The notes under the pieces are model-generated. The model did no database searches and was not told where the DNA came from. It was given only the letters and a program-made list of their open reading frames with translations. From Heliopora coerulea (Eukaryota; Cnidaria; Anthozoa; Scleralcyonacea; Helioporidae): a stretch of DNA of 64,000 bases. The stretch lies in assembly GCA_030142905.1 (NCBI GenBank), contig JASJOG010000007.1:67001-131000 (forward strand). Reading direction: 5' to 3'. Positions 24,092 to 35,545 of this stretch are shown piece by piece (the first letter of the stretch is position 1; the number at the start of each line of letters is the position of its first letter). Made by a program: the position numbers and the translations under genes.

Positions 24092-25358
24092 GCAACGTTT
24101 TTAAACAAAGAACCTAACAAAAACAATGCAAAAACATTAAAAGGTTTGAGATTGAAAAAACTGCGTAGGTGAGCAGTAACTGACGCTGATCGATTTTTCT
24201 GGCGGCCATATTGGCTTCTTTTTTCTCCACTTGATGATAGGAACTGGCTATTTGGCTTACCGTGAAATCGATCCATGAAGACGTAAAATGCATTATGAAC
24301 TGAAAATGCATTATGCATGATCTTTACAATTTCCGCATGATCATTTTCCTTCACTTATTTTGCTCCGTGTTGAAACGTATCAAGGACCAGTAAAGCTCGA
24401 CCATGGGTCAGTCGTGTTTGTTGCCACCCTCACTCCTATGTATAGAATCAAAGTTGATGCGTTCAATCCTAGTTAATAATATGATCAGTTCTTTTGCCAT
24501 AAAGAAAATACACATAGTAAAACTATAGAATGAACATCGTGCTGCAATCGGACTTCCCTATGGGTAATATTACTAATATTCACTAATGTACGTGTTACTA
24601 GGGGACAGACTACTACCGTAGAACTGTTTTGCTTGTTAAGACTGTTCTTGACTTCTTGTATAACTTTACCGATTCATTCATGTAATTGCTGTTCACATTC
24701 AATATAGCTATAAAAATCTCGTCGATGACATTTAAAGCTGAAGCGCTAAAAAGAGAGGGAATCTAGCTGGGATCTGTAGGGCTCACGAAATTGCCCTGTG
24801 CCTGGGGCCCACGAATGTTTTAACGTGCTACTGATTAGCATTGCTGGTTTGAGAAACAGTTTGGCTTTAAAAGAACTTTGAAAGTGAGGTTGGGCTTATA
24901 CTATGTCAATTTACAATAACATTTGCCCAGTGTACTTATAGTGGAATTACAGGATTGATTTTATAAAATTGCAAGTGTCTTTATCATATTTTCAAATTAT
25001 GGTATTTTTTCTGTTTTTTGAACACACTTTTTGTGCTTTTTTTGGCTTTCTAATTTTGATACATGCGAACAATTCTTCCATATACTATTCATGGTAGAAA
25101 TAATATTAATTAAAATTAAATTTAAAAAAACAAAAAACTACAGCAACAACATCCCAAAAATGAGAAACAAAAAATCAATCCTTAATTTTGCTCACCCACA
25201 TATTACCTTGGTTTTATTAAGCCCAAGACTTAGTGAAAGTTTGGTAATGTGGTTTTAGTGCATTAAAACTGAAATGGTCATCACAGTTAACACCATAAAA
25301 TCAAAAACTAAGTCAATTTTATTCTCCTTCATTGACCTCTAAATTATGTTCTTTACAG

Positions 25359-28300
25359 TCCAAATCTATGACATGAAGCAAGGAACAAAAACAGTACCAG
25401 ATCAAATTGCTATTTATAAAAAATTTGCAGAAGTATTGGTGCAAATTAAACATATTTCATTTGATAAAATATAAGGCGAATAATTATGATTTTAATAGAT
25501 GTGTTTTGCCAATGGAAAACAAATTTTATTTGTGATCCCTTACCTACAAATCTGTAAACCTTGATATCTCTGAGTCGAAGGTTTGTCAGAAATGTTGTCT
25601 TGCAATGCAATAAAAGCTAAATTTTGGCATAATATATTATCACCACTTCAAGTAATACTTCTGAAATGAAAAATGTAACCTCCATACTGAGGTTGTTTTA
25701 ATGAAATTCTTCCTTTCTATTTTTGGTGGTACAATTGGTGTTATGATGTATTTCCTTTCCTAATGTTGACCATTTTGTTTTAATGTTGTAAAATACACAT
25801 GGGGTATGCAAGAACCTCTCCATAAAACCCAGTTAACTCTGCAGTTTGTTGCCCTATTTCAGACTATGTGACCCAACTTTGGAGAATTGTTTCTTTGAAA
25901 TTTAAAGATTTTGAGATAGTATGCATTGAAGCATTTTAAAAAAATAAAACCAAAATGCCACATAGTTTAAATTGGGCATGCTGCAGACAAGAGTATTAAT
26001 GGGTCAATTGGAAATGTTCTTGAATGTCCTATGTTATTACGTACTGTCAAATATCAAAAAAAACAAACAAACAAAAAATTATTTCCAGGAGGGTTGGGGA
26101 GGGGGTGGTTTTCGGTTTAACATCCTGTCCCTGGTCCTCCTTATGCAAAGTTTCTAATTTACATAATAAAATGAAAGCCTTTTTTGGGGTCCTATGGGGG
26201 TGAGTTACGTCAGACCTCCCTTTATATGCAAATTGCCTAATTAACATTTATGATTATCATCATGAGCTCATGGAAAGTACTTGGTAGTTAATGCAGTTAG
26301 TTCATAGCACAAGAGTTATTCAATGGGTAATATGGTAGTTGAAAATATTGGCACAATTTTCAACCATCCCAAGTGATATAACTCCAGTTTATTTCATGGG
26401 TGACAAAATTACATTTCATTTTTAAAAATTCGGTATACATGTACTTCACCTTTTGCTGTTCATTATGAGAAATAATACTATCATTAATGCTGACCTCAAA
26501 CTCATTGACACAAAAATACGTTTATTTTATTCAATCGACATTCATTACCATAGATACACAAACATTGGCATCCAAGGGCATTCTTTAGCACCAACAGACA
26601 GATGACCATTAACACCATTCTACTATACATTAGGGATAATAAAACTTCAATTAGGCAAGATATTTCTCTTCCATAGTTGAAATTTTGTAATCCCTAATGT
26701 ATAGTAGAATAGTGTTAACACTCATCTGTTGGTGCTATAGAATGCCTTTCAATGCAAATGGTTGCATATCTATGCAAGTGAATGTATTTTTGTGTTAATC
26801 GGTTTGAGGTTGGCGTTAGTGACAGTATATTTTCTGGTAATGAACAGCAAAAGGTGTTGTAGGAATAGTTGAGGATTTCCAGTTGATTATGTGCAAAATG
26901 AATTGCTTCAACAAATTTCCTTTATTTACAAATCAAAATTCGAATTCATTTGGTTAGTTTCCTCAAAATTCATTTGGTTAGTTTGTGTCTGTCAAAAATT
27001 TATGACATTATGTCCAAGGAACAAAATTCTTGGCTGAATACATGAGCAAGATAAAAGATGATTTCAACAATTTAGCAAGTTGAACAAAATATGTTCAAAA
27101 CACAATATGGCCAACAATTACAAAGTTAATTAGGATCTATCAAGTGGCTTGCATGTTTTCAGTATCAGTTTTTACCTAATTGTGTCTTGTATGACAATCT
27201 ATGTAGTCATTAAATTGATGAGCAAGTCATCTTATTTACTTTAAGGAATAATAAGGAAGGTGTAATTTTGTCGCATAAGATAAACTGTAAATATCAATGA
27301 AGGTATTGGCACTGAGTTTGTATAACTTTATCTGCAAATGTCTCAACCTAAATACTTTGTACAATAGTCAGTACCCCTTGGTCACCTGCTTAGAGTAGAA
27401 CTACAAAAATGGTTTTTCAAAATTGTTTGATGATAATCGAACTGATTGTTTTTGTCATTCACTTTGGGAATTAAATACTTCTGTGGAAAAGAAAATACTA
27501 TATATTCCTTTAGTTGTATTTAACTGGTTGTTCCAAAACAAAGGATTCATGTTGACAACATATAAAGTTATACATTGAAAACACTTTATTAGTTTGAGTG
27601 AGAACCAAAAGTTTATTTAAAACATGCAAGTAGTCATAACTACTCTGACAAAAGGCCTTTGAAATTTTGTAACCTGAGATATTTGGACATACAGTGATTC
27701 GAAAAGGAAGTGAGATGGGCAATGCGTCTAAGTGAAAATCAGAACCTCTGATTTCCCATCAAGGTATAAGAGGTGAGAAAGTCAATGAGGTCAAAAAGAA
27801 TAGATTTTTCAAGGTCTTGCTGTATCTAATCATAAGACTTTTGTTAGCTACCTTATCTTTTATGTCCTTCGAGGCATGTTGCCAGTCTGAGCAAGCACCT
27901 AAAAAAGAATTTTTTTCTTAAATTAGTATCTTCTTATATTTGTTTGTGGGATATGGCAGGTGATTCAATATTATGGCAACAACAAATCGAGGCAGAATGG
28001 TAATAGTAATTAAAGTTAGAGTAATTTTGATATGTGAAGCATTGATCTATACAGGGGAGCAGTGAAGCAAGCTGAAGGCCAGAGTAAAATACTGAAGTGT
28101 ATTTTGGACCCTTAATGGGTTTAGGAGATGGCTTGTCCCTTTGACTAGTAAAGTTTTCCAATGTTAGAGTAAAATATTAGTGTGCCCATGCTCCTTAATG
28201 GTTAACAAAAGGATGTATTTGTTTCACTTAGTTTTGTGGACAGGTTTGTTTGCTCATTTCCTGGTATCCTTTTTTTAACTAGATGGAAAAGGCAGCCAAC

Positions 28301-28549
28301 ATACCAAACCTCAAAAAAGTTATCACAGAAAGAACTTGGAAGATGTCCAAGTATAAAATAATTCAAAGTGTATGTCTGAATTAACTGAAGTTTATTTGTA
28401 AAATGTAATTAGTGGGCAAAAGTGACTGGATTTTCACTTTCTTCATGTACTTTCTAGATTATAGTGATTACTTTCCAGTCATTGCAGATATTGATGATAA
28501 CCTTACAATATCTTCTGAACGAAAACTGAATGGCCAAAAAGAAGAGTGA
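25359..28549 (+). CDS. Candidate 3' exons of an unrecognised gene
   Basis: Three exons join with matching phases: 25359..25438 (acceptor TTCTTTACAG, donor GTGCAA; reads QIYDMKQGTKTVPDQIAIYK), 28283..28367 (acceptor TTTTTTTAACTAG, donor GTGTATG; reads MEKAANIPNLKKVITER then TWKMSKYKI) and 28458..28549 (acceptor TTTCTAG; reads YSDYFPVIADIDDNLTISSE, then a basic stretch and stop). AATAAA at 28808-28813 lies 260 bp downstream. The tail is acidic then Lys-rich. No family is recognised. A foldback element lies in the second intron at 26447-26856. The upstream exon, which must end in phase 1, was not identified; 21576-22920 may or may not belong to the same locus. Confidence 0.4.
26447..26856. mobile_element. 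Foldback MITE, ~180-bp arms
   Basis: CACCTTTTGCTGTTCATTA at the left end is exactly inverted at the right end (TAATGAACAGCAAAAGGTG). The arms stay alignable throughout, for example ACTATACATTAGGGAT (26620-26637) against ATCCCTAATGTATAGT (26690-26706) and AGCACCAACAGA against TCTGTTGGTGCT. Only about 40-50 bases form the loop. No coding capacity. Confidence 0.8.
28110..28172 (-). repeat. Dispersed short repeat, copy 4 (diverged)
   Basis: CCCTTAATGGGTTTAGG, then TTTGACTAGTAAAGTTTTCC and AATGTTAGAGTAAAATA, reverse orientation relative to 23968. Confidence 0.4.
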
Positions 28550-28813
28550 TAATTGAAGATGAAGCATACCATTACAGCAAATGACCAAATTGAAATAGGT
28601 TTAGTCTCCGAGTTGCTACATTTTATGGTCTCACCTTTCAATATCTGGTAGAAACATTTACTTTCTAACATAGTATGTCAGTGAAATTAGTTTACCTTAA
28701 ATGTTTAACATTTCAATGTGTAATTCCAACTGTGTTGATTTATCAATGTAGTAGAGTTCTTATTTTAACTTTGTGCATCAATCTGTAATGTTTTGATTTG
28801 TCTGTAAAATAAA

Positions 28814-31460
28814 GCTTCATTTGTGATTGCTTCACCTTTACTTGTGTTGGCACATATGCTTTTTACCTAGAAACAAGTTCAGTTTTTGGAGTCACTTGTA
28901 AATTTAATAATTATTTCAAAGCGAAAAGTGACAATGAAGAATTAGAACTTGTTTAAGTCAGAAGCATAAGTGCTAATACTAAACATTGGAAAATGACAAC
29001 ACTAGCAAAAAACTTCTGAGTGCCATTGCAAGCAAAGGATATAGAAGTGTCTACTAACTAGTAGACTAAATACTAGTAAAATGCACTCTAAGTGCCAACA
29101 GCAGTGAAAAAATATCTAAGTGTCAATCAGTATATGTGTGTGTGTCTGCTTCTGCTTCTATGTCCCTACTGTTAAGCTAGGTGTTATTGCATAGGCAACC
29201 TTGCAGTGCTGTCATGTACAGCCTTGGTTGGTTGGTTGGCCATGCAATCTCACCTGGCTTAACAGTAAAAGTAACTATACCCATCTCCCCTGTTCAAAAT
29301 TTTTCCAGGGCATGCAAAGACTTAGTTGTTTTTCTCTTTTATTTATATCTACACCTGTTGCTGATCTGCCCCCTCTTTTTTTCTTCTTCTTCCTCGTACT
29401 CCTCTTTTTTTTTCTTCCTACCCCTTTCTTATTCTTTTTTTTTCTTACCCCTTCCAATTTTTTTCCTCTTTAGTTAACTCCCTGAAATTTTCACAATTTC
29501 TTTTTCTTACATCCCTGCAGCATTGAACCACTTAACTCTTGCACAATTAACTCATGTCTTAACCACTTGACCACCAGATCTTTGCTTGAGAGCTAAAGAT
29601 TGGAAGTCATATTTAACCTAATTATAATAATTATTAAAAAAAAATCACACACATCTACTACTATTAGTAGGAAACCAAGTTGACAAACTCAAAGTACTGA
29701 TACAAGAATAGATAAATGAACTGGAAATACAATTAAAAAAAACAAAATGAAGTGAAAGCAGTTAGGATAAATCTGTACCAAGCTACCACCAAATTAAATG
29801 CCAACATACACTTACTACCACAGAAAATCAAAGAAGCAACTTGTATCCTTGGGATTCTTATAAAATGGCAATATTTATAGCAATAATTCTGCAATTGGTC
29901 TTTGTACCTAAATTACCAGTCCTAAGCAGTTTACAAGAGTCTGACCTTTTGGTTATTACCAATACTTGATCAGGATCATGGAGGTAACAGTGATTAACTA
30001 TCCTAGAAAACCAAGGGCTATAGGCATGTAAAACTTTAAGCTTCTGCAGATGTGTTGATCACTAATACCTCTTGCCTCCTATTAGTTTGTAATACCATGA
30101 TTACTGACCAAATGCAATTTGTATTGTACAAAAGTCTGTTCTCTTCTGGTGTCTAATCAAGAATTTATGTGGACAAACTTTGAAACTTTCCATTTTTGGG
30201 ATTAAATCTCTCAAAAACAGATGAAACACTAGTAATCCTGGTATTACATCAAGTGACCGAGCTACTTCAAGTTGTATGCTTACAAGTCACTCCAGTCAAA
30301 GTTTGAAAAGGAACCAATGAACTTCAACAATTGAAACTAAGTCTGCTGGTTAGGCACAAATCCAGGGGTTATCCTGTTCCTTTTCAAACTTGATCAAATT
30401 GACTGATCTAAACATAAAAATTGGAAAATACTTTTAAATTCTCATGATCCACTTACAATTCAAATATTTCATAACTAACCAATCACACTACTTGTCAAAC
30501 AATGACCATTTTATTACTATTAAAGGCTAAAAACTTTAAAATTACAAATGTTTTCAGCTGTACAGTCATTCATTTTTTTACCAGAAGATGACTGTACAGT
30601 CAAAAATATTGGTTATTTTATTTAAAGTTTTTCACTTTTAATAGTAATGAGCCTTTTAGTAAATGTAATGTTGAATGCTGATTTTGATTTCAAATGTCAT
30701 GAAAATACAGTTTCATTGTCAGTGAGTCATGAAATTGGACAGTTGTCACTTTTGGGTTGAGTAATTTTAATATTGCTTGGCAGCTTAAATGTTCAATTTA
30801 GACTAAAACTCTCCTTTGCAGAGTTTCTTTCTGATCATCAGAGCAGATAGTTGTGTAGTCTGTTAATGGTATGGTGGCATTGCAAGCAGACTAATGTATA
30901 CAGCTACCTACTCCAACCATAAGAACTTCTGCAGAAGAGCTAGACCAAGGAAAATGGCCTTTAATTTTTACTTGCAATGTTAAATTCTTTATCACTCCTA
31001 ACCACTGAGAAACCTTTAAATCTAGCAAGAACAATAATTATTGGCCTGCATTATATCAGCAAATGCAGAGAGCAAAAATTATGCAAGTCAAGTTTGTTCA
31101 ATGGGTTTTGGAAAGGGTCAGTAATTATAACAGATAATTACTTCAGCACACAACATCATTGGATATAATGCAGGTATTTTCAGCCTACAGCCCACATTAT
31201 ATTCAATAATTCTGCATACCTCAGTAATTATCTATTAATTAACTATTAAAAACACTAACCAGATTATGACATAGCCATAAGTCTGTTTTTTTAGAAGAAA
31301 TGTACCAGAACACCAATGAAAATGAGAAAATTAAACCTAACAGAAGCTAAGAATTTCATGTATATCTTTCAAAGGTCAAAATCACTTCCTTACATTTCAC
31401 AATTAAAGGAGTTAGTTTAAAAAGAGCAAGTCATCTAATTACCCCTTCAAAGTGAAACTT
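28814..31460. other. Intergenic DNA, mostly featureless
   Basis: Contains a pyrimidine-rich tract at 29371-29470 (TTTTTTTCTTCTTCTTCC type) that opens spurious long frames, and two inverted repeats: 30297-30396 (GTTTGAAAAGGAAC / GTTCCTTTTCAAAC) and 30512-30648. No credible exon seen. Confidence 0.45.
30512..30648. repeat. Foldback sequence with nested hairpin
   Basis: ATTACTATTAAAGGCTAAAA at the left opposes TTTTCACTTTTAATAGTAAT at the right, and an inner pair (GCTGTACAGTCATT / GATGACTGTACAGTC) continues the stem. Probably a small MITE remnant. Confidence 0.55.
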
Positions 31461-31604
31461 GACATGGACTCCAACAGCAAAATTGCCCAATATGTTCTAA
31501 CATGCACAGGGTGTGGAGAAAATTATAAAGTGGAAACCAAGATAAAACTGTGTGGAAGAATGACATTACATTGCCAAAGCATCAGGGATATCAAATAACA
31601 TATA

Positions 31605-32552
31605 CAGTAGAACCCGAGTTTTACGACACCCCTTTTTACGACCACCTGTCTTATACGACCAGTTTTTCTGGCACGGACGATTTGTAGTTAAAATATACCT
31701 GTCGTGAGCGACCACCTGTCTAACGCGACCAGCGACCACTTTTTAGCGGTCAAAATAAGAAATTTTACCTGTCACGAGCGACCACTGCAAATTAAAATTG
31801 CAGACCGCTCTACTCATGTGCCGAACCTGATTGATGAATTAAGCTCGGCAGAAGATCATTGTCCTTTTCTGCCGAATCTAATAGGTATGGCAGATTTAAT
31901 TTGATCGATTATAATTAAGTTTCGTGAGTTAAGTTCGCCGTTCGAATCAATGCCGCTCCACAAGCGTTCGAACTGCCTTGGCAAAGAGAATACAGGAAGC
32001 AAGAAAAACTACGTACTTAGGGGCCGTTTACACTGAGATCGATCTCAGTTCGCTTCGTGAAGGCGTTCACACTTGAAATGGACTCGTTTAGATCGATCTC
32101 AGTTCGCATTCAAGCGTTCATACTCAGATCGCTTTTCAGCTAGATCGATCTGAGATCGACCTAACCAGCTAGTGTGAACGGGCCATACCGCTTCGATCTA
32201 GTTGTGATCACTTCCGTGCAGTTATACTTATACTGCTGTGAATTTCTTTCTGGACGAGTTAGGAAATCGAAGCAGTTCGCGCTGACCAATTTCTTTTCAC
32301 TTAATAAGTAGATGAACTTAAGCAAATTCTTATGCAATTCATAGTTGAATAAAGTAATCGTCAATGAAATTTGGGTTTCCTTGTCCAGTCATAACAATGC
32401 GCATTTTGCGTAAATTTACGCATTTTCCGGAAGTTGCACACGCAAATATGGCGGCCACTACGCCACATCACTACCTGTCTTAAGCGACCACCTGGCATTT
32501 ACGACCACTTTTGCCTGGCAAAAGGGGTGGTCGTAAAACTCAGGTTGTACTG
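31605..32552. mobile_element. Tc1/mariner-pogo-type MITE, TA target site
   Basis: Flanked by TA on both sides (31603-31604 and 32553-32554). The termini are CAGTAGAACCCGAGTTTTAC at the left and the inverse of CAGTACAACCTGAGTTTTAC at the right, followed by further inverted CGACCAC-rich blocks. Tandem GCGACCACCTGTC-type motifs recur near both ends. No transposase is present. It interrupts the PLE fragment at 31462..32716 and carries another small element at 32020-32184. Confidence 0.8.
32020..32184. mobile_element. Small TIR element nested in the pogo-type MITE
   Basis: Starts GGGGCCGTTTACACTGAG and ends CTAGTGTGAACGGGCC; the ends are inverted repeats with a few mismatches. The interior is built of GATCGATCTCAGTTCGC repeats. 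The target duplication is unclear, so the superfamily is not assigned. Confidence 0.6.
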
Positions 32553-32876
32553 TACTATGTTGGCCAGTACACACATTGCACAAATTTCACAAAACAAACA
32601 AAATTCACTGTCTTGACTTCACTTTCTACAAAATGATTATAGAGGATGATGATACATGCAGGGCAAAGGAAGACTACTTTATTAAGAAGTTTAAACCTGC
32701 CTTGAATTTGAATTAAAACAATAGTCACCAACACATTCTGATTGGAAATAGCATGAGCCATGACAAAAAGTGGTGAAACACATTGCAGAAATAAACATAC
32801 AATTGAACTACTAAGTTCACTTAGTATTATAATTTTATTTTATAGAGAGTATATGTATTTGATCACATTCAAATTT

Positions 32877-32878
<2 letters not shown>

Positions 32879-32912
<34 letters not shown>
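32879..32912. repeat. (AT)n microsatellite
   Basis: Alternating AT over about 34 bases. Confidence 0.95.
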
Positions 32913-32916
<4 letters not shown>

Positions 32917-33179
32917 TTCCCACAAAAATAGTATATGCAAGGAGTTGGCTATAACCTGGAAAATTTTATATCCAAACATTAGAAACCATGGGGAAAATAA
33001 ATACATTGAGGCACTTGAAATAAAGTCATTCCAGGAAGATTATGAACGGTTGCATTGGGAGAACGATTTTATATAGGCTTTTAGATACGAACAGTTGATA
33101 AATTTTATAGCTTGTAAAATTTATGATTTTATTAGGTAGGCATGTATGCATAGGTCTGAAATTTTGCTGTTAAGACTTT

Positions 33180-33216
33180 TCCCTTGAAAAAGCCTTTATC
33201 GGCCAAACATTCAGGA
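33180..33216 (+). other. Degenerate hammerhead-ribozyme-like sequence of a PLE terminus
   Basis: CCTTGAAAAAGCC, loop TTTATC, GGCCAAACATTCAGG: the hairpin GCC/GGC is followed by CAAACATTC in place of the expected CGAAACGTTC, and the 5' core CTGAAGA/CTGATGA has decayed to CTTGAAA. It lies about 460 bp 3' of the PLE coding fragment ending at 32716, where a pseudo-LTR would be expected. Inferred and probably inactive. Confidence 0.35.
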
Positions 33217-33417
33217 GCAAATAAATATAATTTTATGTCTGAAGAAGTTTTTCTTTTTTCTTAAACTCATAACGTCGTCACCAAAACAAATTTTGTATTT
33301 CAAAAGCTTGCCGCTCGGCAGTAAAAATTGAGGAGTCATCTGGTCTCCCACGCACCATGACAACGCAACCTGTCAAACTCCAGAAACCCACCGGAAGCCA
33401 ACTCAGTTGCCCGAAGC

Positions 33418-33447
33418 ACAGAGTAAATAATCAACTATTTACTCTGT
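33418..33447. repeat. Perfect 12-bp hairpin at a duplication breakpoint
   Basis: ACAGAGTAAATA, loop ATCAAC, TATTTACTCTGT. It ends two bases before the duplicated APN1 segment begins at 33449. Confidence 0.85.
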
Positions 33448-33448
33448 A

Positions 33449-33801
33449 GCACGGTTGACGGCTGAGTGTATTCCACCACTTACAGAAACATGAGCTCCAA
33501 CATACTTCTTCCATCCCTCGGTGACCGTTACAACTTCGTCTTGTAGTTCGTCTCCAACAGTGTCAGCAGTCTTCAGATTTTCATCACTTAAATCTTCAAA
33601 TTCCGACAGGTTACCAAGTTTCTCCGCCAAATGTGTTGCACGTTTGGTCTCCAAGTCCAAAGAAGATGTTTCTCGAGGTCGTTTTCGGGTGTTACCTTCG
33701 TTCGCATTCAAGGCTTCAGCAAAGTCAGGTTTCCTTTTCACAGGCAAAACGTCGCTTTGCCAAACACTCTCAGCTTTCTTCGCAATTCGTAAACGAGACA
33801 T
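33449..33801 (-). pseudogene. Truncated duplicate of endonuclease IV (APN1) exon 1
   Basis: Near-identical to the first 115-120 codons of the intact gene at 45508, including the ...TEGWKKYVGAHVSVSGGI block that begins the catalytic TIM barrel. Homology stops at VNRA and is followed by a hairpin, so all metal ligands are missing. Relative to the parent it has a 3-bp deletion (MSRLRI against MSRRSLRI) and a few substitutions. It keeps the parent's promoter region and could still be transcribed. It cannot be a functional nuclease. Confidence 0.9.
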
Positions 33802-34403
33802 GGTTGTACGCAAAAGTGTTTACATGTGTCATCAGTTTTTACCTCGATTCCTTCTGTCATCCTTCCATGTCTTCCCAACTATAAGGTTGCATGGCCCTGC
33901 CAAGTGCAAATATGTTCAAATCCTTCAAAATCTTATTATCCATGTCATTCCCAGTTATCCCTTCACTTACTGTACACCACCTAGAGGGTTACCGAAGAGA
34001 GGAACTTCCTGCAACATATCAATTGTTGGGCAAGTGTTAAGTAAATAATCAGGGTTTAAGTAAATAATCAGGTATTTTAATGGATTGTATGTGCCACATT
34101 GGCACCTATTCAACATATAATTTTTACAAAATATTAGTAATTTCATAATTATGACTATGTATTATTTTCATGATTATACAAAACCCTTTCTGTCAGCCCA
34201 ACTCTCAGGAAATGCCAAATGGTCTGTTCAACACAACTGTTATGACATCTGTATATCTCTGACACTGATATAGAAAAATGTCCCACATGGAAAACAAAAG
34301 AAAAGAAATTTTGTAATTAGTTGTTCAACCTGTGATCCAGATTGGCTGTTTGCTGCATGAGTACAAGGGTTCTAGGCCATAAAGTTGGTGTGTTTTCGGT
34401 CAT

Positions 34404-34478
34404 TAATTAACCCATCAAGGGGCAAGGGTGCACCTTAGAATTTTATTCTGGTGAATACCAGACAAGATCCTCAATGAA
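34404..34478 (+). repeat. Dispersed short repeat, copy 5
   Basis: TTAACCCATCAAGGGGCAAG, then TATTCTGGTGAATACCAGAC. Part of the duplicated segment; its partner is at 46113. Confidence 0.45.
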
Positions 34479-35043
34479 TTTAAAATGGTGACAATGAGTG
34501 CAAAAGCCAAGGAACATTGCTGATTTGGCATGTCATGTCAACTCACTCTGGGCTATTTCTGTGTCAAGAATTGGGAGGGAGAGCATTTTGTTCCCCTTCC
34601 CAATTTCATTATTACTTGGTGTACTGTCACATAGTGTTCTTCAAGGGTGGACTCATGTCCTTCTTAAGGGCTCATTCATCTCCTTCCTGGCCCAGACAGT
34701 GACAAAGTAAACTGAGAGTAATATCAGAATAAAAATGTATGTACCCAGCATAAAACATGCAATAAAGCCATGATCAGATAGAAAGAAATTTTATTAAGTG
34801 AACCAATATTTTGTGTTTCATGTTTTCTGCTGGATATTTATTTTTTTATGAGTTGATGATTCTGAATGAGGTACTTGCTTGCCAAACTGAATTTGAGACT
34901 TGTAGGCTGCCAATAATATACAATAATCCACAACAAGGTCTCATTGGTTTACAAGAATAATAATGAAATTTAAAAATAAAGTTCCAAAAAGATGAAAGTG
35001 TGCTACGAGCAGTTTCTTGATATTCTTCAATTTCATTATAACT

Positions 35044-35096
35044 TTATTTTGGTTGTGATTCTTGGTTCTCATCTTTTGGGATATCAGGAACTGGAT
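35044..35096 (-). pseudogene. Orphan duplicate of the last NDUFA3 exon
   Basis: Acceptor TTTTTTTAG, then a phase-1 exon reading PVPDIPKDENQESQPK and a TAA. It matches the terminal exon of the functional NDUFA3 at 46761-46804, which reads PVPDILKDKNQES and stops three codons earlier. No other NDUFA3 exon accompanies it. Confidence 0.75.
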
Positions 35097-35169
35097 CTAA
35101 AAAAATCAATTTAGAATAATTTATTGTGAAATTGACAATATACAAAATATAAAGAATAGATTAGGTAAT

Positions 35170-35545
35170 CGTAACAAAAAGATCAGAGCCCAGCTCAGAA
35201 TTCTTAGGTGTATCGCCATAGTGAAATAGGCAAGTCAAAAAGTTTTAAAACATATTTACTGACGTTTCGCGTTGCCTCGTGCAACATCTCCAGAGTGTAG
35301 GTTTACAGAGACGAGTAAAAACTATATATATATATGAATCTATAATTACATTATAGATTACATTTTTTCTCGTCTCTGTAGACCTACACTCTGAAGATGT
35401 TGCACGAGGCAACGAAACGTCAGTAAATATGTTTTAAAACTTTTTGACTTGCCTATTTCACTATGGCGATACACCTAAGAATTCTGAGCTGGGCTCTGAT
35501 CTTTTTGTTAAGATTACGCTTTCCGCCCGGAAAATCAATAGCCAA
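35170..35545. mobile_element. Palindromic Penelope-like terminal unit with opposed hammerhead-like motifs
   Basis: Two arms of about 150 bp (from about 35176, AACAAAAAGATCAGAGCCC, and its inverse near 35510) surround an AT-rich loop. The plus arm has CTGAAGA (35391-35397), stem II GTTGC/GCAAC, and GAAACGTC (35414-35421). The minus arm has CTGGAGA and AAACGTC (inverse of GACGTTT at 35271). The unit is flanked by an exact 15-bp target duplication AATAGATTAGGTAAT (35155-35169 and 35546-35560), showing real transposition. The ACGT after GAA is the palindromic minimal stem III described for PLE hammerheads. No coding sequence is present, so it moved in trans. Confidence 0.7.

Larger units (their letters stand above)
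23540..24830. mobile_element. Possible decayed DNA transposon with GGGCCCACGAA termini
   Basis: AATAGGCACTATAGAGG then TTGGGCCCACGAAGG lies near 23540-23575 and CCTGGGGCCCACGAATG near 24805-24825. The GGCCCACGAA block appears at both ends. The interior contains the dispersed repeat (23968) and an (AT)n run but no transposase. The ends are not clean inverted repeats, so this is tentative. Confidence 0.25.
31462..32716 (+). pseudogene. Penelope-like retroelement GIY-YIG region, split by a MITE
   Basis: 31462-31604 reads KIAQYVLTCTGCGENYKVET, matching the start of the GIY-YIG endonuclease region of Penelope-like proteins (LTC-x2-C-x3-Y). After the insertion at 31605-32552 the C-terminal part resumes: FTFYKMIIEDD near 32622-32655 and AKEDYFIKKFKPALNLN ending at a stop near 32716. 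The EDYFIKKFKPxLN motif is characteristic of these ends. The second half is in another frame and the upstream RT domain is absent, so this is a dead fragment. Its 3' region runs toward the hammerhead-like sequence at 33180. Confidence 0.65.
33449..35161. repeat. Segmental duplication, derived copy (1.7 kb)
   Basis: Aligns over its full length with 45150..46869 at high identity in the same orientation. It contains the truncated APN1 5' part, about 1.2 kb of intergenic DNA and the last NDUFA3 exon. The left boundary abuts the hairpin at 33418-33447; the right boundary falls inside the 15-bp target duplication of the palindromic PLE at 35170. Confidence 0.92.

Noticed and set aside
29181..29477. 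Overlapping long frames rich in Phe/Ser/Leu on the plus strand and Lys/Arg on the minus strand.
   Set aside because: They arise from a low-complexity pyrimidine tract with no conserved residues.
33521..34048. Plus-strand frames of about 175 codons at 33521 and 45222, present in both duplicate copies.
   Set aside because: They are antisense shadows of APN1 exon 1; their conservation is due to the duplication.
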